Shown here: positions 61,358 through 64,000 of the stretch, one piece after another
Layout of the letters: each line of letters begins with the position of its first letter
How positions within the stretch are numbered: position 1 is the stretch's first letter
Assembly: GCF_000422645.1 (NCBI RefSeq)
Contig: NZ_KE383897.1
Location: 102,144-166,143, forward strand
Origin: Ferrimonas futtsuensis DSM 18154
Lineage (GTDB): Bacteria > Pseudomonadota > Gammaproteobacteria > Enterobacterales > Shewanellaceae
Length of the DNA: 64,000 nucleotides
Direction of reading: 5' to 3'
The notes under the pieces: generated by a model
Told to the model about the DNA's origin: nothing
Databases searched by the model: none
What the model saw: only the letters and a program-made list of their open reading frames with translations
Position numbers and translations under genes: made by a program

Positions 61358-62254
61358 ATGAATCTCGCCTATCTACAGACCTTTGTGATCGTTGCGAAGG
61401 AGCGCAGTTTTACCCGCGCGGCGGAAAGCCTGGGGGTGTCCAAGGGCTTGGTCTCCCGTCATGTGCAGAAGCTGGAGGAGACACTGGCAACCAGGTTGTT
61501 GCTGCGTACTACACGATCCATCAATCTCACCGAAGCGGGGGAAGCTCTGTTGGTCAAGGCCAGTCAGATCCAGTTACTGGCCACAGAGGCAGAGATGCAG
61601 GTCAGGGATTTGACTCAGGAGCTCAGTGGCGATCTTCGGGTCACTGCTCCCTTCGAATTTGGCCGGGCTCTGTGTCGGCACGTTATCCCCGAGTTCACGG
61701 CTTTATACCCCAAGGTCAATCTGATTCTGGATTTTGGCCCTAAACGCCGTCAGATAGAGGCGGGTGACTTCGATGTGGCTTTTCGGGCATACGATGAGTT
61801 GCCCAAGGATGTGGTGGCCAGGGATCTGGGGTACATTCGCAATGTACTGGTGTGCAGTTCGGCGTTCGCCGAGTCGTCCAGACCCGGAAAGATAGCCGAT
61901 CTTCATCGCTGTCGATTCATATTGAACAGCCAGAACGAGCGCTGGAATCAGCTGGAGCTGGTAAGCGATGATCGACGATATACGGTGGAGGTAACCGGAG
62001 GGCTCAGTGTCAATACTTATGCCGCGATGCTTCAGCTGGTACAGAGCGGTATGGGGCTGGCCAGTCTGCCCTATTACCAGGTGGAAGAGTTGCTGGAAAA
62101 GGGGGAGTTGATTCAGGTGCTGCCTCAGTGGTCGGTGAAAACCCACAGCATGAGCCTCATATACGCCCAGAGGCGGGTGACCCCCCAGAAGCTGACCACT
62201 TTTAACCAAGCGGTACAGCGTTGGCTCGGCGCCAACGAGCTATTCCTGATATAG
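61358..62254 (+). CDS. LysR-family transcriptional regulator
   Basis: 298 residues. The winged-helix (FTRAAESLGVSKGLVSRHV) and effector domains are typical of the LysR subgroup that resembles AaeR/DsdC-type single-domain regulators. It is divergent from the SDR-MBL pair across 99 bp and likely controls it. The ATG at 61358 has only a weak Shine-Dalgarno. Confidence 0.92.
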   Translation: MNLAYLQTFVIVAKERSFTRAAESLGVSKGLVSRHVQKLEETLATRLLLRTTRSINLTEAGEALLVKASQIQLLATEAEMQVRDLTQELSGDLRVTAPFEFGRALCRHVIPEFTALYPKVNLILDFGPKRRQIEAGDFDVAFRAYDELPKDVVARDLGYIRNVLVCSSAFAESSRPGKIADLHRCRFILNSQNERWNQLELVSDDRRYTVEVTGGLSVNTYAAMLQLVQSGMGLASLPYYQVEELLEKGELIQVLPQWSVKTHSMSLIYAQRRVTPQKLTTFNQAVQRWLGANELFLI

Positions 62255-62278
62255 CGTCAACTGGGGGCGTCGTGTCGC

Positions 62279-63445
62279 TCATGAACCTGCGACACTCTTG
62301 CTCCATCTCAGGGTAAACCGACGCAATAGGAGTGCCCAGATGGACGCGAACAAACTGATGAGGCTCAATCCACCGCCATCAGAATCCTCTGGCTTCTCTT
62401 CGGGGACCGGCAGAAAAACCACATTATGGTCGTAGTAGTAGCGTTGGCCTTGGCTTGTCCCCAGTTTTTCCCCGTCGCGAATCCCGACAACCAGCTCAAG
62501 CCATTGGCTACCGGATAGATCGATATTCAGGCTGACGTTTTTGCTGGACACCCCGGGAAGAAAATCCACACGTTGGGTAAAACCGTCATCGAAGTGGACA
62601 CCGGGCTCTGCACTGTCGGAGTCTGCGTAGATCTCAATGGACACTCGCTCATTCAGGGTAACTTCCTGTCCATCGGCATCCGCCAGCCAGACTCTGAAAT
62701 CCACTTTTCCCTGCATCTCCTCATTGAGTGCCTCCTGTTCCACCTCCAACTGAGCTTGCGCCAGTTCAGGCATGGTGGCCGTGATATCAAACCATCGTTT
62801 TTGTGGCAGGGTGTGGTCAAAGAGCACCTGGTGAAGGTAGTCAATTTGCTGCTCATTCACTTTGAGCGGGAAAGCGGTTCTTAACGCCTGGGTGGGGCAC
62901 ATCACATTGTCTTTTTGAGTGCACGCCTCCTCAGTCAATGTATCAAGCCCTGCCAGTCGAAACGCTTCATGAGCCCAACTGTCGGGCGTACTGTCTGTCA
63001 GCGAAAGAATGGAGGCCGAGTAGCCTGACGAACCGGAGGTGTTTCCTTGAGTGTCTGGCTCAAGAACAACGTAGGTGACGAGGTCTGCGCCGAACCTCTG
63101 CATAGCTTGGCTGGCTTCTGTGTCTGCCCCTTCAGAGATCTGATTTTGTATGGCTGCGGCTGCTGCGTCCATATCGGCAATTGGGGTGGTGTAAACCACA
63201 TCAGCTAAATTGCCATAGTTGGATTGCAATACTGCTTTGGTTTGAAATTTCACTTTAGGATAGGGGACACCTTCAACCTGATTGGCCCAAAACACCCATT
63301 CAGTAATTCTATTGCGAATATATTGTTGGTTGAGCTCTTCAATAGCCTGTGGCTCCACGATGAATACGACATCGACATCAATGGGTGGCTCCATGGGACT
63401 GAGGTTGAGTACCGCCGATACTAAGAGCGAACTGACTTCCAACAT
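62279..63445 (-). CDS. GlyGly-CTERM surface protein with decayed zincin-like motif
   Basis: 388 residues. The C terminus reads DSDGGGLSLISLFASIWALLLRRF, a Gly-rich stretch, one membrane helix and basic residues: the GlyGly-CTERM sorting signal cut by rhombosortase in Shewanella-like bacteria. The N terminus is only a weak signal peptide. The central part has WAHEAFRLAGL where metallopeptidases have HExxH, so the second zinc His is Arg. It resembles a secreted peptidase-like protein that has lost zinc binding. A cell-surface or secreted protein is likely. It is preceded by AAGGAA at the ATG. Confidence 0.75.
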   Translation of the reverse strand: MLEVSSLLVSAVLNLSPMEPPIDVDVVFIVEPQAIEELNQQYIRNRITEWVFWANQVEGVPYPKVKFQTKAVLQSNYGNLADVVYTTPIADMDAAAAAIQNQISEGADTEASQAMQRFGADLVTYVVLEPDTQGNTSGSSGYSASILSLTDSTPDSWAHEAFRLAGLDTLTEEACTQKDNVMCPTQALRTAFPLKVNEQQIDYLHQVLFDHTLPQKRWFDITATMPELAQAQLEVEQEALNEEMQGKVDFRVWLADADGQEVTLNERVSIEIYADSDSAEPGVHFDDGFTQRVDFLPGVSSKNVSLNIDLSGSQWLELVVGIRDGEKLGTSQGQRYYYDHNVVFLPVPEEKPEDSDGGGLSLISLFASIWALLLRRFTLRWSKSVAGS

Positions 63446-63665
63446 GAACGACTTCCTTGTTATTGATTGAATAAAGCTATGGTATCCAATGACATTTTAG
63501 TTTTGCGCAAGGCCTGCTCAAAATGTGACAAGGAGTTGAAAAATAGCGCCTTTTATCCCGTGGGGATAGGAGGGTGTGCCGTGTCGGCTTTGATAACATG
63601 TTCCTGACGGGCAAATAACTCGAAAGGGCGTCAAATTGAACGGCGCTCTTAGTGTAGTGGTCTAA

Positions 63666-64000
63666 TGATCCCGGACACCACTTAAGGTGGTAAAGTCACC
63701 ACCGTAACAAGAGGTGTTCCATGACCAGAAAACGTCGTTCCTTCACGCCCGAGTTCAAGCTCGAGGCTGCCAGTCTAGTACTCGACCAGGGATACTCAGT
63801 CCCCGAAGCCAGCCGCTCTCTCGATATCGGTGAGACCATCCTCAGGCGCTGGGTTAAGCAGCTGGAGGAGGAGAGAGGCGGCACCACACCGACAAACAAA
63901 GCCCTGACTCCAGAACAGCAGAAGATTCAGGAGCTGGAGGCCCGGATTAACCGTCTTGAGCGAGAGAAGGTGATATTAAAAAAAGCCACCGCTCTCTTGA
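63666..64000 (+). mobile_element. IS3-family insertion sequence, left end (continues beyond the window)
   Basis: The likely left terminal repeat begins TGATCCCGGACACC at 63666, with the IS3-type TGA start. The orfA gene begins 55 nt inside. The right end and target duplication are outside the window, so the exact border is tentative. Confidence 0.7.
63721..64000 (+). CDS. IS3-family transposase OrfA (partial)
   Basis: An open frame from ATG 63721 (GAGGTGTTCC before it) to the window edge, 93 codons. The HTH reads RRSFTPEFKLEAASLVLDQG with SLDIGETILRRWVKQL, followed by a leucine-zipper-like helix (EQQKIQELEARINRLEREK), both typical of IS3 OrfA. A run of seven A (63978-63984) followed by GCC matches the programmed -1 frameshift site used to make OrfAB. 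Confidence 0.88.
   Translation, partial: MTRKRRSFTPEFKLEAASLVLDQGYSVPEASRSLDIGETILRRWVKQLEEERGGTTPTNKALTPEQQKIQELEARINRLEREKVILKKATALL

Overview
The window looks like a chromosomal segment of a gammaproteobacterium close to Ferrimonas or Shewanella. The signs are a DmsE/MtrA-type decaheme cytochrome with an MtrB-type outer-membrane barrel, a GlyGly-CTERM protein, the gacA(uvrY)-uvrC-pgsA-tRNA block, dCache chemoreceptors, and high G+C with strongly biased codon use. No search could be run, so the genus is an inference from gene content and style.

Region by region. (1) Bases 1-9511: a cobalamin riboswitch followed by an anaerobic-type corrin-ring operon in the order cbiD-cbiC-cbiET-cbiL-cbiG/ferredoxin-cbiH-cbiF-cobA/hemD-like. 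Most start and stop codons overlap. A convergent CobC-like phosphatase closes the region. (2) 9512-20443: an accessory stretch with a CIA30-like protein, a PhyH-type oxygenase lacking the usual iron-ligand Asp, a chemoreceptor, a YciI protein, an azlCD exporter with its AraC regulator, an internally deleted VOC protein, a periplasmic phosphatase-like protein, an SMI1/KNR4-like protein, a broken lemA and an alpha/beta hydrolase. (3) About 20580-23400: a lower-G+C insert carrying an AraC remnant, ada and an EamA transporter, with several perfect inverted repeats. (4) 23409-31395: an ion, stress and protein-modification cluster (MscS-like, aspartoacylase-like, rimK, rimB, mgtE, zntB, universal stress protein, PsiE, TPR protein). 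(5) 31626-33230: a GNAT/ATP-grasp protein related to N-acetylglutaminylglutamine synthetase whose ATP-grasp half seems to have lost catalytic residues.

(6) 33372-41728: an ArgR-box-controlled polar amino acid ABC importer, an aaeAB-like efflux pair with a divergent LysR gene, an ABC-2 exporter and a BtuF-like binding protein. (7) 41986-44912: the decaheme cytochrome and its barrel, a trans-outer-membrane electron conduit without a neighbouring terminal reductase. (8) 45075-53459: a chemoreceptor, a zinc-ribbon protein, a sugar-phosphate mutarotase, a deoxynucleoside kinase, a b-type cytochrome with hemG, an Hha/YmoA-like small protein, an acyltransferase and agmatinase. (9) 53456-59401: a divergent Mur ligase paralog, gloA, gacA, uvrC, pgsA and tRNA-Cys and tRNA-Leu genes. 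(10) 59699-64000: a periplasmic metallo-beta-lactamase-fold protein with an SDR and a divergent LysR gene, a GlyGly-CTERM protein with a decayed zincin-like motif, and the left end of an IS3-family element that runs off the window.

The most unusual items are the HxG PhyH protein, the GNAT/pseudo-ATP-grasp protein, the orphan Mur ligase with altered substrate motifs, the CbiG-ferredoxin fusion and the Hha-like protein. No CRISPR array, prophage or obvious defence island was seen.
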